Below, in pieces: positions 1-13,786 of a stretch of 64,000 bases of DNA. How positions within the stretch are numbered: position 1 is the first letter of the stretch; each line of letters starts with the position of its first letter. The notes under the pieces are model-generated. The model ran no database searches. It was not told the DNA's origin and saw only the letters and a list, made by a program, of their open reading frames with translations. Position numbers and translations under genes: made by a program. The stretch is from Haliotis asinina (Eukaryota; Mollusca; Gastropoda; Lepetellida; Haliotidae). The stretch covers positions 17,579,501 to 17,643,500 of the forward strand of contig NC_090295.1 in the NCBI RefSeq assembly GCF_037392515.1, given 5' to 3'.

Positions 1-144
1 AGTGCCATATCCATTTGCAATATTTTTCAAAACACGATAAACAGTGGACAAAGGGATGCCTGTTCTACTTGAAATCACTTTAGGTGATCTTACGTCCTTG
101 TTATAATGCTCTACAATTAGGAGGATCGCTGAAAATGTCGTCTG
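1..144 (-). pseudogene. helix-turn-helix transposase-like fragment, cut by the window edge
   Basis: The minus strand is open for 48 codons from a TAG at 145-147 to base 1 and continues off the window. The translation contains SSRTGIPLSTVYRVLKN, which has the shape of a helix-turn-helix recognition motif seen in transposases and similar DNA-binding proteins. There is no in-frame methionine near the start. A possible splice acceptor (ttttcag on the minus strand) lies near 128-134. It may be the edge of a DNA transposon lying in or upstream of the peptidase gene. The family is not identified; the HTH call rests on motif shape only. Confidence 0.4.
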
Positions 145-327
145 CTAGCAAGTAAAGGAAGGGGGATAACTCTTCACAAACTAATGTTAAAAGGATTGAC
201 GGAGTTGTCCCTCTTGAATGAAACCAAGCACCTGATAGCTCGTCAAGGTTGTTTACACTAGAAATCCAATTAAACATATTCCTAAATTTTTAAATAATTT
301 CTGGTCATGCCACATATCTATATTGCT

Positions 328-480
328 ACAGAGGCGAGTGGTTAAAGCGTTCGCTAGCCACGCCGAAGACCCGAGTTCGATTCCGCATACTGCCACAATG
401 TGTGAAGCCAGGTTCTGGTGTCCCCTGTTGTGATATTGCTGCAATATTGCTAAAACGGCGCGATACGTTACTTACTCACT
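328..480 (+). repeat. SINE-A, tRNA-derived
   Basis: Head with a Pol III A box (gcgagtggttaaagcgttcgct) and a B box (gagttcgattcc), then the body gtgtgaagcc...tctggtgtcccc and the tail tgatattgctgcaatattgctaaaa. First of many copies of this family in the window. Confidence 0.8.
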
Positions 481-870
481 ACAATGTTACATTATAAAGT
501 TACATATATTTCGCGACACGGTCTCAGGTTCGGCAGGAAAAAAGAAATGTTTCTCGACCGGCTTGTGTCTATGTGGCTGATATAAAGTGACGTTAAATTT
601 AATTTTGCACCTTAGCATCTTAAATGCGAATCAACTCAAGCTTTTACACCTTTCCACGTTATATAACGCAGATTCTGTTGTCCTAAGACAGACACAAAAG
701 AGGCTGACGCTTTAACAGCCATTTGTGTCCATTGTGGTGTTCTTGGTGTGAATGTAAAATTGATAGTTCTTGCGGGATGGTAAATAGTTTCTTTCTCATC
801 GCTTTTGTTTTCGATACTGAGTTTTCGATACTATTTCCCTCCAAACACTTGAAACTGTGAAGATGACCTA

Positions 871-1210
871 GAATTGGTCTTTAACAACCAGTGCCTGCCG
901 TAAGAGGCGACTAACGGTATTCGGTGATCTGACTGTCTGACTTAGTTGACGCATGTCATCGGTTCCCAACTTCGTAGATCGTGAGTATTCATGTGGCCGC
1001 AGCATGGGCGAATCAAAAGTGTGTCTATGTGCGCGGCGTGCGGGCGTGTGGGTGTGCGGGCACGCGTGTGTGTGATGTTAAAGGGGTTCGGGCCCCCCAC
1101 CTCTTGAAAATGAAGATTTTTTTAAGGGCGTTTAGCAATGATCCCTCATTGCCTGGTTCGGACTCAACTATTTACAGACCGTTTCCATACAGTTGGAATA
1201 TTGTTGGGTA
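871..1210 (+). repeat. SINE-B copy, interrupted
   Basis: Body segments cgtaagaggcgactaacgg and gcatgtcatcggttcccaac match the other SINE-B copies. The tail (ggttcggactcaactatttacagacc ... ttggaatattgttggg) resumes at about 1155 after a GT/GC-rich stretch (about 1015-1075). It is either disrupted by an insertion or strongly diverged. Confidence 0.65.
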
Positions 1211-1486
1211 AACATCGAACAAACCTGACACTTGAGAAAAATGTTTTATTATTTTAAATGTAACCTTGTCGAGACAAAACTGACTCGCCAGTTATTTTCA
1301 GTTACTTAACGATGGCGCGTCTTAGTTTTAGTGTTTCATTCTTGGGTGTGGTGGTGAAGTAACTGTCACGGAATAGAATACGTTGCAATAAAACACTTTA
1401 CGTTTGTAATCAGATATACCCTGTACACCACCACGTTCATACAAAAATAATAGTCTCCAAATCAACGACGTTGCATTCCCGTGCAG

Positions 1487-1665
1487 GGCGTCGGGGTAAT
1501 CCAATGGTTGTAGCATTTGTTCGACACGTCGAGGACCCTGGTTCGATTCTCAAAATGGGCACAATGAATGGAACCTGTTTCCGGTGTGCCTCGCCACAAT
1601 CTAGCTGGAACATTGCTACAGGCGGCGTAAAACTATTACCAAACTAAAACTCACTCAACCAGTCT
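1487..1665 (+). repeat. SINE-A, diverged
   Basis: B box ggttcgattct, body acaatgaatggaacctgtttccggtgt, and the tail gctggaacattgctacaggcggcgtaaaac followed by actcactcaa. Confidence 0.7.
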
Positions 1666-2419
1666 CAGATGCCATAACGATTATATTCAAATATCAATGT
1701 ACTTACAAATACTAATGTCACAAAATCAGAATCAGAGAAATCCTTTGAATATTTCTTTTCCGAAGTGTACGGAAATATGTAAATACATGAGAGAAAATTT
1801 ATTCAGAAACTTACCCCCCTATGTGAAGACATTAGCTGAACGGACAGTATGCTCTTTCTCGCACGTACACACCTATAAACGCAAGGCCAGACTGAAACTG
1901 AAGTCATTATTTCACTTCGTGTTTTATGTGACTATTAAAAGCTCCATTAAGAGTTCTATATGAGAGTCAGAGCTCCCTCCATTATCAAAGATAAATCTCA
2001 AATAAAGCCAGACATGACACGCTTCAAACAAAATGTTCTTAACATCACGCACTAAAATTGTGATCGCAACATTGATACGAAACAAGAAACGTATCCGAAT
2101 GCAAAATTTACAATTGTGATGTGTATCTCAGGGGCAAATGCAGGCGTTTACAGCCCCAGTGTCGTAGACGTGAAGCAGATGCCAGACCATGTCGTTTCAT
2201 ATAACTGATCCGAGTCTGATCACATGGCGACTTTAAAAGCCTTGCGCTTGTGACATGATTGATGTTAGTAGCATCCATGAACAAAACGTTTGATATTCAC
2301 CGTAAGCCATCATTGACATTCGTGTAATCTACACCCACATTCAGTACCCGTATAACCGCCGATAAAAGTTTACTTAAATGAGATATAGGACGTGTACAAT
2401 ACTATCACGTCGGTCTCAT

Positions 2420-2690
2420 AAAGTTTTGGGTTTTATAGTCGCCCACAGCGTCGAAACGGTTGGTATATATATTGCCTGTATTTGTTTATATAATGGTAAT
2501 AAACATACGCACAGAAGACCTCTTTTCTGTGCTGTCGCTGAGTACACGTGGTAATGGTGACGAAACGCCACGTCGCTATTTGACCTTGAGACGGCGGAAA
2601 TCACCGGTGTGAAGGCGTTTTGAACGTTTTGTTTTCTGTTTCCAAGCATGGTATAAGATGTGAAGCCCATTTTTTTATTTCACAATCCGT
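2420..2690 (+). repeat. dispersed repeat E, copy 1
   Basis: About 240 bp recurs in inverted orientation at 23005-23230. Shared words on opposite strands include ccttgagacggcggaaatca, taatggtaataaacat and agatgtgaagcccattttttt. No coding potential is seen. The family is unknown to me. Confidence 0.65.
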
Positions 2691-2734
2691 TAATGTGTTC
2701 TTCATCACTTTAAAACTGGAGGTAATATTGTGAG

Positions 2735-2896
2735 GCCTGGGCCGATGGGTAACCTAGTGGGTAATGGTCACGTCGAAAGCCCGGGTTCGATCCCCACATG
2801 CGTACAATGTGTGATGCCCATTTCTGGTGTCCCCCGCCGTGATATTGCTGGAATATTCCTAAAGGCGGCTTTAAACCATAGACACTCACTCATTAG
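2735..2896 (+). repeat. SINE-A
   Basis: B box gggttcgatccccacat, body acaatgtgtgatgcccatttctggtgtcccc, tail gtgatattgctggaatattcc and a final cactcactcatt. Confidence 0.85.
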
Positions 2897-3107
2897 ATCA
2901 CCTGTGGGACAAAACTCTTAAGATTTTCGCGATGTGTTTGGAATGTGAAATCAGTTCAGATTGAAGCGCCAATTAAATCTTCGGCAAAAGAACGTTAATG
3001 TCACCTAACTATGGAAATGCTATACAGCCCTGTCACTCAGCCAAAACGAATTTATCCCTCTAACATCTAAATAAGACTCTGTGTTCTTGCGTGACTTTGT
3101 ATTAAGA

Positions 3108-3248
3108 CGTTGGGGTAGCCTAGTGGTTAAAGCGTTCGCTCGTCATGCCAACGACCCGTGTTCGATTCCCCGTCATGGGTACAATGTGTGAACGCAATTT
3201 ATTGTGTCCCTGTCATGATATGGCTGGAATATTGCTAAAACCACGTTC
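3108..3248 (+). repeat. SINE-A
   Basis: A box ggggtagcctagtggttaaag, B box gttcgattccccg, and tail atatggctggaatattgctaaaa. The copy lies about 430 bp before the first visible peptidase exon. Confidence 0.85.
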
Positions 3249-3678
3249 AAATGAACTATTAAAATACATACTATGAACATAAAAAGAAATAAAAAATCAT
3301 ACCAGTGAAACCCTTACATCATTATTAAGATATATTAAGATGTACAGAACAAAGACGATATCCACATTAACCCCAAAACGAGAACCTTTTATTGGCTTGT
3401 AATAAACAATAGTGTTAATAAAAAAATACATATATCATGAACATAACACACACAAAACAAATACATATATTATTAACATAACACCACCATTTCAAAATCA
3501 CTACATCACAAACAGTCCACTACGGCATTCAGAGTGAATTATTTGCATGTTTTATGTCGCATTTACACATGTTTGAGTATTATCAGATCAATGCGCGTCA
3601 CACATAGTGTACCCGGGAGGTCATTTCTCTGGAGTGAAGCATTAGGCTGTGTCATTGAAAATATACTTCTTGTTTCAG

Positions 3679-3711
3679 CTGTTTGCCTCACACCTGGATG
3701 TGTTGCCACAG
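3679..3711 (+). CDS. M13 peptidase exon 1 (first visible), residues 1-11
   Basis: Acceptor tgtttcag precedes it and donor gtaaga follows. It encodes (A)[10 protein letters not shown], the conserved start of the ectodomain with two disulfide cysteines. It begins inside a codon, so at least one further coding exon lies upstream. Confidence 0.9.
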
Positions 3712-5421
3712 GTAAGAAAGTTATTAATTTCATCGCAGTATTTTAATTAATCTTAGGACCCGTGAAGGTCCCCGGGGTGGAATAGGCCTTCAGCAAACCC
3801 ATGCTTGTCATAAAATCTGACTATGCTTGTCGTAAGAGGCGACTAACGGGATCGGGTGGTCAGACTCGCTGACTTGGTTGACACATATCATCGGTTCCCA
3901 GTTGTGAAGATCGATGCTCATGTTGTTGATCACTGAATTGTCTGGTTCAGACTTGATCATTTACAGACACCATCATATAGCAGGAATATTGCTGAGTACG
4001 GCGCGTAAAACTCAACTCAACTCATTAACTCACTCATTAATCTTAGTTAATAGTGACAAATAGAAATAGTAGCGATAGACTAACTCAGTGCTCAAGATGG
4101 GGCATGGAAAAGCTTGTAGCCTCAGATAAAATAATTCAGAATTATATCCCATATTGTGTCATTACAATACCGAGGGGCATTCTGGTTAGAATTGGCCTTC
4201 AGCAGACCATGCTTGAAAGAGGTGGTAATAATATCTGACTTGGCTGACACATGCCATCGTATACCAAATTGGGTAGATCGATGCTCATGCTGTTGACCAC
4301 TGGGGCTTGTCTGGTCCAGGCTCAAATTATTTACAGATGACAAGCGAACGTCTAGAATGTTGTTAATGTATAAACAACAAACAAACAAAACAAACAACAT
4401 TATGATATTGAATTCACTTCACGTGGTCAAGCGATTCTAAACAAGTGAATTTCTGATCACCAGCCGCTCGTCTCAATGACATGATGAACATGAACGCCGA
4501 CCCCTGTGACAACTTTTATGAATTCGCCTGCGGCTCGTGGATGGAAAAGAACATCATCGCTGAAGACAAGTCTACCAACGATATCTTTACAATCCTCGAC
4601 GACAGTCTGCTCATCAAACTGCAAAGTAATGTCACGTCTGTAAAGTAGAGATGGTTCATGTTAATCAGTGGCAGTCATTTAGTGTTGTCATACCTAACTA
4701 CTCACAAGAAGATAGAAAACCTGTTGCCACGACAACCACGTGCAGTAATTTAAAGAGAATCCGTTACTGACCTTCAATGCTTACCGCACACTTACTAGCG
4801 TTTTCTTACAAACTGCAAGCATTGTTTCAGTAAACTTTTTCATTGCTTACCGTACACTTATTAGCGTTTCTTACAAACTGCATCCATTGTTTCAGTAAAC
4901 GTTTTCATGGTATTGATAGGTATATGATATGGACGAGAGTCATAGACAATCACTGCAGGTGGTCTTGTGGAATCGGTAATCTAGTTTCAATATGGAATAC
5001 TTCCCATCCTTATCAAGATAGTCTTTTGATGAAAAGTAAACCACGGAACACGTTTCTCGATTCTGACCAAAACTATACATATTGGAAATAATCCTGCAAT
5101 TCCACTGTATTCCAGATCTACTCGAAGCACCTTCTGCAGAGGGAGAACCCACTTCTGTTAAAGAAGCTAAGAACATGTACAAGTCATGCATGGACCTAGG
5201 TTTGGACACTTAATCATAACACCTATATTTTTAACACCAATGATCAGATAACTAGCACAGTAGGGTAGTCCGCTGATTGCTAGAGTGACTTCTTGACACT
5301 TGACTTCTTTTTTGACAAGGTATTATCTTTCAAGAGTATTGCTTTCGACAACTTCACCTAAACATGTTGAATTTCATGTCGTTAAGGTAATTCATACTAC
5401 TTCACATGACCATCTTTTTTG

Positions 5422-5479
<58 letters not shown>

Positions 5480-8400
5480 TGTCAGGCAGTCTGGTATTCC
5501 AACTGCACTTGTATGTACGACCGTGAGTAGGATAACCCTGCTTGCTGGATTTGTCCCATCACAGTAAAGTTATAATAACTGCTTGACCTTTTTGTTTATG
5601 TAATCTGTTGATTGCATAGTCTTATGAAGTAGTTTGGACTCAGTGTATTCCGTCGTCTTTGTGACAGTGGTGGTACACAATCCTGCAACCCATTTTATTT
5701 TGATCCAAGTATATTCTTGGTCAGCTGAATTACGACTTGTGATCCTTCCTCACTTATTGCAGACGCAATAGAAGAGCGCAAAATGAAGCCCCTTGTCGAC
5801 GCCCTGCCTCAGTTTGGGGGCTGGCCGGTGCTCTCCTCCTCCTGGAACGAGTCAGCCTTCAACCTAGAGGACACTCTGGTGAAGCTGTCTTCCTATAATT
5901 TCGTCCCCATCATCTACATGTCTGTCTCAACGGACGCCGCCAACACCACTGTTAGAAAACTGTTGGTACGTTGATGACTGGATATTACAGCACAGTTCCT
6001 GGATTGATATAAGGGTAGCGCTATTTTTCAGGGCGTTATCATTTGCAGAAGCCCGAGGTCTTTCCGACGAAGGAGGATAATGCCCTGAAGAATAACGTTA
6101 CCGTTATTATAGCTAAAATGAATAGACTTTTTAATAAAATAAGAATAAAAACAGCGGCATCGGTTTAGAAGCATTTACTGCCAACAACAAAACGACGGAG
6201 GTCACTGACACACATTTTACAAATATAGGCACGTCATAGAACAACAGAGATGACGTCACAATTGAGGGTGACGACATTCGACCTTGACCTTTGCTCATAC
6301 TACCAGCCGCCATTGTTTTCAGAGATCAACAACGTTAGACTTCAAGTCGATATTTTCATTGCTGTATGTTGTAATTTATGGTACAATAGTTATGGATGGC
6401 ACAGGCAGGAAAGTGCATAATGGCGCAGGCACATGTGACGAATGTGAGCCAGATATATGGTCAATAATGAACCCAAGTTCAATCGAGCCGTAGGTGATTG
6501 AACTTCAACAGCTGAGCTACTTATGACGTCACCTAACAACGGGCTTGATAATGCCATTAATGGCCCGTCGTAAACTTACTATGTTGGCCATGTCTGTCGT
6601 AATGAATGCTGCTAACGTCACTGCCATGCAACTGTTACAGCATGTGCAACGTTACGACATGTCGTAACTCTAAGAACGCATCGGGAACCAGAGTGCCGAT
6701 CCACAAAGCGTTCGTAAGATTACGACATGTCGTAACTCTATAGCTTACCATAGACTTACGAATGTCGTAGCGCTACGTACCTCGGGACCCATGGTACCAT
6801 TTGGCTTGTCGTCCGTTTGTGGTCTGTTCAATAAATGTTAATTACGACTGTGAATGGTTCTTCCATCAATAACACGACAAAGTTGCAAAACTATTTGTTA
6901 GAATTCAGACTACTGACCGCTATTTGTCTTGTCGGCTGTGTGGTCGATTGTGTCTATGTGAGCGATAACTGTCAATGTTATTCTGGAGAAAGAATGACTA
7001 TATAAGCACATAGTATTTATGATCGTTTAAATGAGAAATAGAATCAAATCAGAGAATGTCTTTACCTTCAGCTTTGCTTATTAAGCATAAAACATGTTTG
7101 GGGCGATATCATGTAAAGAGAGATAGGGACTATACCATCTACTTGTAAATAATTTCTTCATAAAGAATGTGTGTACGAATGTACAGAACAGGCCATTGTC
7201 GAATGTCAGACGCACGGGGATGTTACAGTTCTTGAATAGAGATAGCCCCACTATGTGCTTTCTGATTTGTCTCTAACTTTGCACTGTATAAGAAGCGAGT
7301 GAAAGAAAGGTCATCTTGTTTTGAAATTGGCATTCGAGACCCACTCGTCTGATTCCGGGATAAATCTTTCTTGGAGGCTACGGGAAGGAACGAATGGTGA
7401 CGAATGCCAGAAATCACGGAACGACTCCGTGGGGGGGGGGGGGGGGGGGGGGCGGTAACTCTAATCAAGTGATCCTCCTCCGAAATTTTACTAACACTTC
7501 AAACATTGGCAGCAACCGCTATTCCCTTAAAACCAGAAGCTCTTAATATTTTTTCTTCTGCCTGATAACATGTAGTGTCGTTTTCATATACGTCTAGTTC
7601 GACCAACCGCACCTAGGATTATCTGGACGCCAGTACTACTTGGGGGCCCGAAACAGCAGTACACTGAAAGCTTATGAGGACTACATCATCAGGACTGCCG
7701 TCGCGCTGGGGGCGGACCCGGTCGACGCCAGAGATCAGATCCGAGATCTCGTTGACTTCGAGATAGAAATAGCGAATGTGAGTATTAAACGAGAATAGAA
7801 CAGATGCTATCTGACAAGAGTAAAAATAGGAATATCTTAGTGAACAAAAAATGATACAAAATATCAGCCGCAGGCACCGACGCTATGCGCAAGGAGCGAG
7901 CGTACCAGTGAAGATTTGGTCTTCAGTCAACCTATATTTGTTGTCAGAAACGATTAACGTGATTGGGTGGTTAGGCTAACTGACTTGGTACAATAATGCA
8001 GATCATCGTATCCCAACTGCGTTGATTGATGACCATGATGTCAATCTGGGATTCGAACCGACAAAGCTGTTGGCTAGCTAGCATTCACAGAAAACCTGCA
8101 AGGGTAAATCTGGCGGTGCCACCTGTTGCCCATTTCTACGGCAAACTGACTAGCTATTCTCGAAATGTAAATCCATTCTTAACATATTCTTAACACATTG
8201 CTAACGATCAAAGTTAAGAATCCGTACCGCTACGAACGAATAGTTAAGAATTCGTAGCGTTACGAACGAATAGTTCAGAATTCTTAGCGCTACGAACAAC
8301 TGAATGATGGACTGAATGATGGATCTGAATTATACAGGTTGTTGGGTAACTATTCAAACCTATTCAAAAGCCGCTTACAACTGACGAATGTAACGAACCA

Positions 8401-11400
8401 CACGATTCCGGGTACGTGTCGAAATGAGGACAACGAACGGTCATCACGAACTGAAAGGTTCGGTGCCTTGTCTTCTCCTAACTATAGTTATGCATACAAT
8501 TGAGAAATTAAATTGGCAAAAAATGTACATACCTTGACGCACAGGCCTATACGAAGACTGTTCAGTTTCTTTCTGTTGAGTATCTCCATTTGTGCTGCAG
8601 ATTGCCTGTGCTTAACGTTATCAGGCTGAGAACACTCACAAACAAAGGTCCAAAACAACAAGTCTACCAGGTACATCACCTATCAAAAAACATTCCTTGT
8701 CTGTATTCACACCTGTGACTTTCTCAGATATTCCATTGGGACTGTGAGGTCGCCAAGTGGTTGAAGCGTTCGTTCGTTCGTCACACCGACCTGGTTTCGA
8801 TTAACCACATGGGTACAATATGTGGACCCAATTTCTGGTGTCCACCGCTACGTTATTGCTGGAATATTGATGCAAGCGGAATAAAACCAAAACTCATTCA
8901 TTCAGATATCATATATATGAGTATGTCGATGCTACGATATTGATCACTGGATTGTTTGGCCCTGACTAGATTGGCTACATACAGCTGGCAGGGGCGGATA
9001 CAGCTTTTTGAAAAAAAGGGGTGGGGGTTGAGGGGGTTGCTTGCTTCATTTTTACCCGAGTTTCTATGGCCATTTAACAAAATTTCCGGAAAATGGGAGA
9101 GGTTCAGGGGTGCACCTGGATCCGCCTATGGATGGAATATTGCTGTGTTAAAGATCAAACCAACCGACCAATAAAATATTGCAAACGATATTTGTATTTT
9201 TTGTTAGCAAATGAAAAATCAGTATTCCTATATTTATTGTTGATATTATTATTTTAGATTACTGTACCGCTCGCTGATCGAATGGACCAGAGCAAGCAGT
9301 ACAACCCGATGTCCCTCGCAGAGATGGCGCAAAACTACTCACAGGTGGGTTTTGAGACGGCATGTGTTTCCGTTTGTTTGTACACGTGGTATAGGACGTC
9401 ATCGTGTCACGTGATACCTGTAGCGGTCCCAAACGTGGACAATGGTTGTGAATACACAAGGATGGGTGACCATGACAATGCAACATTGAGCTCGAAGCTT
9501 ATATCAGAAAATGTATATCTAAATTTATATCTAGTGTAAATGTTTTTGAGCGCCGATGCGTTACTGTAGAACGTGCGGATCAGAATACTGTAATACTGTA
9601 TTGCCACTAAACTATTTGTGAACTTTACCTGTGGGTATTTCCAAACTTTGGCATTGCGGTATATTGTGATATGTATTTGTGTATTGCAATCTCTATTGCA
9701 ATATATTGTGAAACTGTGACACATGATTTATAGTAATAAAATGTCACCGGCCACTGTAAAGACACAGATCTTGTTGTACAAAAGATCAATTGAAAATGTA
9801 ACCAATTTGTTTATCCCTACAACGAGTGCTGCTACCCAGCCATTTTTATTCATATGGTTTAACCCCCTGGATGCCGAGTTTTTTTTCAGGCGCACATTTT
9901 CATAAAGTTTGAAAAGTGAACGTTGTGCGAGATTTGCGATCGCGTGGCCCAGGTTCTGCGTACGGCTATGAAATTGCACAGACATGTAGAATATTTGATT
10001 TCCTATCCGTTGGTATAAATATAATTGCGGCTACCTCAGGGGTTTGAGAAATATACACTGCTAAAAGTTGTCCAAAACTTTTGTGTGTGTTCAAAAACAG
10101 TAAATTTCTCAGTTTTTTATCGTGCACCAATAAAAGCACTCTGCTACGATTTTTTAATTTGGCATCTTTACGGAAAGTGTGAGCGAAGAAAATACAGCTT
10201 GATATCTGAACGACATGAGTGTATATGAAATGGATGTATGTGCTAATGCATAACGTCATACTCACAAAATCAAAAATGACCCGCAATAAATGTCAAAAAT
10301 CGATTTTCTACTATGACGTCAAACGTCGACAGAGAGGTCATGCACGTATAAAGATAAGGGGGCATAACTCAGCTATGGTTTACATTAGGTCAATGTAACT
10401 CCGATCACATGGAGAGAATTTGCTGTGGATATGGACAGTATATTTTCGTGATGTTTTGTTCACAGTGAACCAAACTATTCCAATACAAATTTCCCCAATG
10501 TGAGAGGATACCTTTTGGTAGTTTCACAATTTGTAAGAAAAGATGCAAGTGTACTACATCAAAAATCAGGCAATAGCGATTTGGATGTCCCTATCCGATA
10601 CATATTTTAGTTCTTAGATTCCCATATTCTCCTGTTTGTGTATATGTATTTTTATTAATTTTCCATCATTATTAACGGAGTAACAGCCACATTTTCAAAC
10701 GTAATGAAATAACTGAAAATAATGCGACATTTTAGTTGACGTCACAGCATGTTTTGTGCATTTAGTGACGTCGGAAAAAAGACTACTCTGGTTGCTGATT
10801 AGTATATATCTAACCTAATTTCCATTCAATGTGTAAAAGATATCGGCTTCTGTGTCAGAATTCAACACTTTTTAGCCAAAATATAAAATGAATGGTTTTA
10901 TCACTGAAATAGTGTTCTGAATATATCAACAATTACACGGTTTAAAAACCCCCTGGATGCCACAGGGACATATATGTCCTTCCTCTACATACCTCACTTG
11001 GAAGTCCAATAAAATTCTAAATATACCACGCATATATAAGTACTTCACAGTTTTGAATTTTGCGGAAAATTCCCAGTTTCTTGATACCATCCACTATTAT
11101 CTGAGACCAAGCTAAAGTGCTTAAAATCGCCTTTCAAAATAGGCTTCATCGTAAATGTCGCCATTTTTCAAACTGTACAAAATCGAGATTCACAGCGTTA
11201 TTTGCAGTATGTTTTGAAATGTGAAAATCGGATAATTACTGGGAGTAATGAATTTCAAAAACAGCATATTAATGATCACTGATATCAAGTTTTCATGTAA
11301 CCAGGAATGATAATTCTGAAACGTCACCGATGTACCCAGAATCGGTTGGGATGTTTTCGAAAATACACTTACACGAACGTCGAAGTGCGCTTTCCGCCAT

Positions 11401-13709
11401 ATTGGATAGCGTTTACAAAATCACGTTTCGAGAAGGCCGGGATTGAGAAGCCTATTACATCATGTATACTTCATAGTTAGCTACGACAAATGCATCATTG
11501 AACTCCCCATGCATCTTAGAATCAAATTACAAATGGTCTTTGTCACCACTACCAACTGTCTAGACAAAACGAAACAATATATACTTTGTATGAAAACGAA
11601 CGCTGTGATCGAAAGACAGCGCTTGACTGAAATGTAAACAAAGAAAAATTCCAATTTTACACTGGTACCATTTTCGGAAATTTTCCAACATCCAGCCCTC
11701 TAATCATTGCTTACAATGGCTCAATACGCTTAGTATATTCAGGGGAAGAGTATCGTAGCAAAAAATAACAAATTGAAATAGATACAATGAAATAATTTGG
11801 TAATTCATAAGAAACTGTCAAACTTTTAGTGCAGCGTGACGCCATGACTGACGCAAAATCACGCAGAACGACAACGGTACTTATCGGCATTTCTGGCTTC
11901 TTCCGTCATTTACAATGTAAACGATAAGAACATATAACAATACACAGATAGTCAGAATAATTCTGATTACTTACATCTCACATTTATGTACAAAAGATCT
12001 CTGAAACGAGGAAAACGTCCTCGCAACATCTTGTGTACTCTTGTCAGCGAAGCCGCCATTTTGAAAGAAATCGGTCATCGGTAGTGATGTCACACGTCAA
12101 CATTGTTGCAAGTTGGCATAGTAATACAGTACAAATTTTATGGGTTCTTCTTGGGTTTATTTTCACTATTTTTATTTATAAACCCAAGAAGTTGCTATCC
12201 ATAGAATTTGTACTATATTGTGTAATACTGCCGTACAAAATTAATATTACACTGCAGTATCTTCCACGGGCGAGTAATCAAAAGGATATATAAATAGTAT
12301 TTTTTACTTCATCACGAAAATTACCGATCGTCGTAGCGGAGATTGCCAAAAGTGTACCCCAATATATCGTATTGCAAACTTCGAATTGCCCAACCGAGTT
12401 TAATTTGTGCCCAGTATGTGGGGAAAAGAGAATGGTCTTTCCTCGTCACTTTTATTTTCTATCAAAAAAGTACTAATATTCCATATTCACGCCTCCTATT
12501 CGAGTATAAAGTGCCTGTGGATCATTTTCTGTGGATTTTTTTTCAAAAACAGTATTTTTACAATTTCCCAGGTATTTTTCGCTGTACGTCAAATGGCCAT
12601 GTGTGTAGTGTTCTAAAGGAACTAAATTCTAATGTGCTTTTTGCCTGATATGATCAAGAGCATTTAGCAAAGGGCACGCGCATAACTGAATCTAAAAGCT
12701 GTAATATTTGCCTCTTCTTATGTTAAAATGTAACTTTTGGAAAGCTTCATAATATGCTCATTGAAACAAATAAGGGAACACGTGAAAGTACAAATGTTCC
12801 TTTATCGTTTTCCAAAGTTTCACCCACAGTGCAATGCATACCTTGTAAAGGGATCTGAAAGAGAATACACTCTACTTTCAAACGTTCCCTTATTTGTTCC
12901 AATGAGTACATAGTTTAAATTTCTCTCCAAACAAAAATCCAATAAATGTAAAATATGCAAGTATACAAATATCAATCAGCACTGCTCTATTTATAGCATG
13001 TGTATAGATGCTTTGAACGATGGTATTTATCCCACCAGTTTGATTGGTTGAAATACACACGTGACATCATGTCGGCGGAAGGCGTGGGCATCAACATCAG
13101 CGCTGAGGAGATTGTCATCAACTGGTCTCCTCCATACTTTGAGAGGCTATTCCTTCTCCTGGAGAATACACCGAAGAGGTAATTTAGGCTGCAGAGTTAG
13201 AGATTAGTTTTTGCCTGGTATAACAGTTTGGTAGAAATGATCATAGCGCTCAAAAGGACCGAAGACCCGTCTGATTTTTCATTGCTATGTACCCGTGAAA
13301 GAACCCATGAATTATGGCTACATGAATAGACCTACGTGCTAACACCAAGTTGCACTACAGCATGAGGTATATCTTGGACAAAGTACTGTGATTACGTGTC
13401 CTAGTCTACCGTGATGTGAACGGGTACCTAGTGGTTGCAAGAGTTCCAGGGAATTGAGATTGAAAATACGATGTGCCGTTGAGATTAACATCCTGTGATC
13501 GGGGGAAAACAAAGCACTCTGGGCATGCATGTATGCAGATGGGATGCACTATAGCGCTATATTAATACCCATATGTATATGTGCGTGTGTCTGTGCATGG
13601 GAGATAGAGAGGGAGAGAGAGAATGAGATGGAGAGAATGAACGAGACGGAGACTGGGATTGAGAGAGACAGAGAGTAAGAGACACAAACTGAGACAGTCT
13701 ACGGAAGGG

Positions 13710-13786
<77 letters not shown>

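Larger units (their letters stand above)
5966..7597. other. intron 4, 1.6 kb
   Basis: Contains a palindromic stretch related to the gggccc-tttcacaaa foldback family (about 6640-6795) and a 22-base G run. No exon-like open frame with matching splice sites was found. Confidence 0.6.
9345..13038. other. intron 6, 3.7 kb, AT-rich and repeat-derived
   Basis: No open frame with family similarity was found. It holds two direct copies of ccccctggatgcc at 9863 and 10951, each after TTAA-like bases, and two hairpin elements at 12119-12230 and 12751-12911. The rest looks like old transposon DNA. Confidence 0.6.

Noticed and set aside
328..400. tRNA genes at SINE-A heads
   Set aside because: A and B boxes are present but the cloverleaf is poor, and every copy continues into the SINE body.
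144..3678. Search for the M13 membrane-anchor and start exons
   Set aside because: No hydrophobic anchor exon with a phase-1 donor was found; they are probably left of the window.
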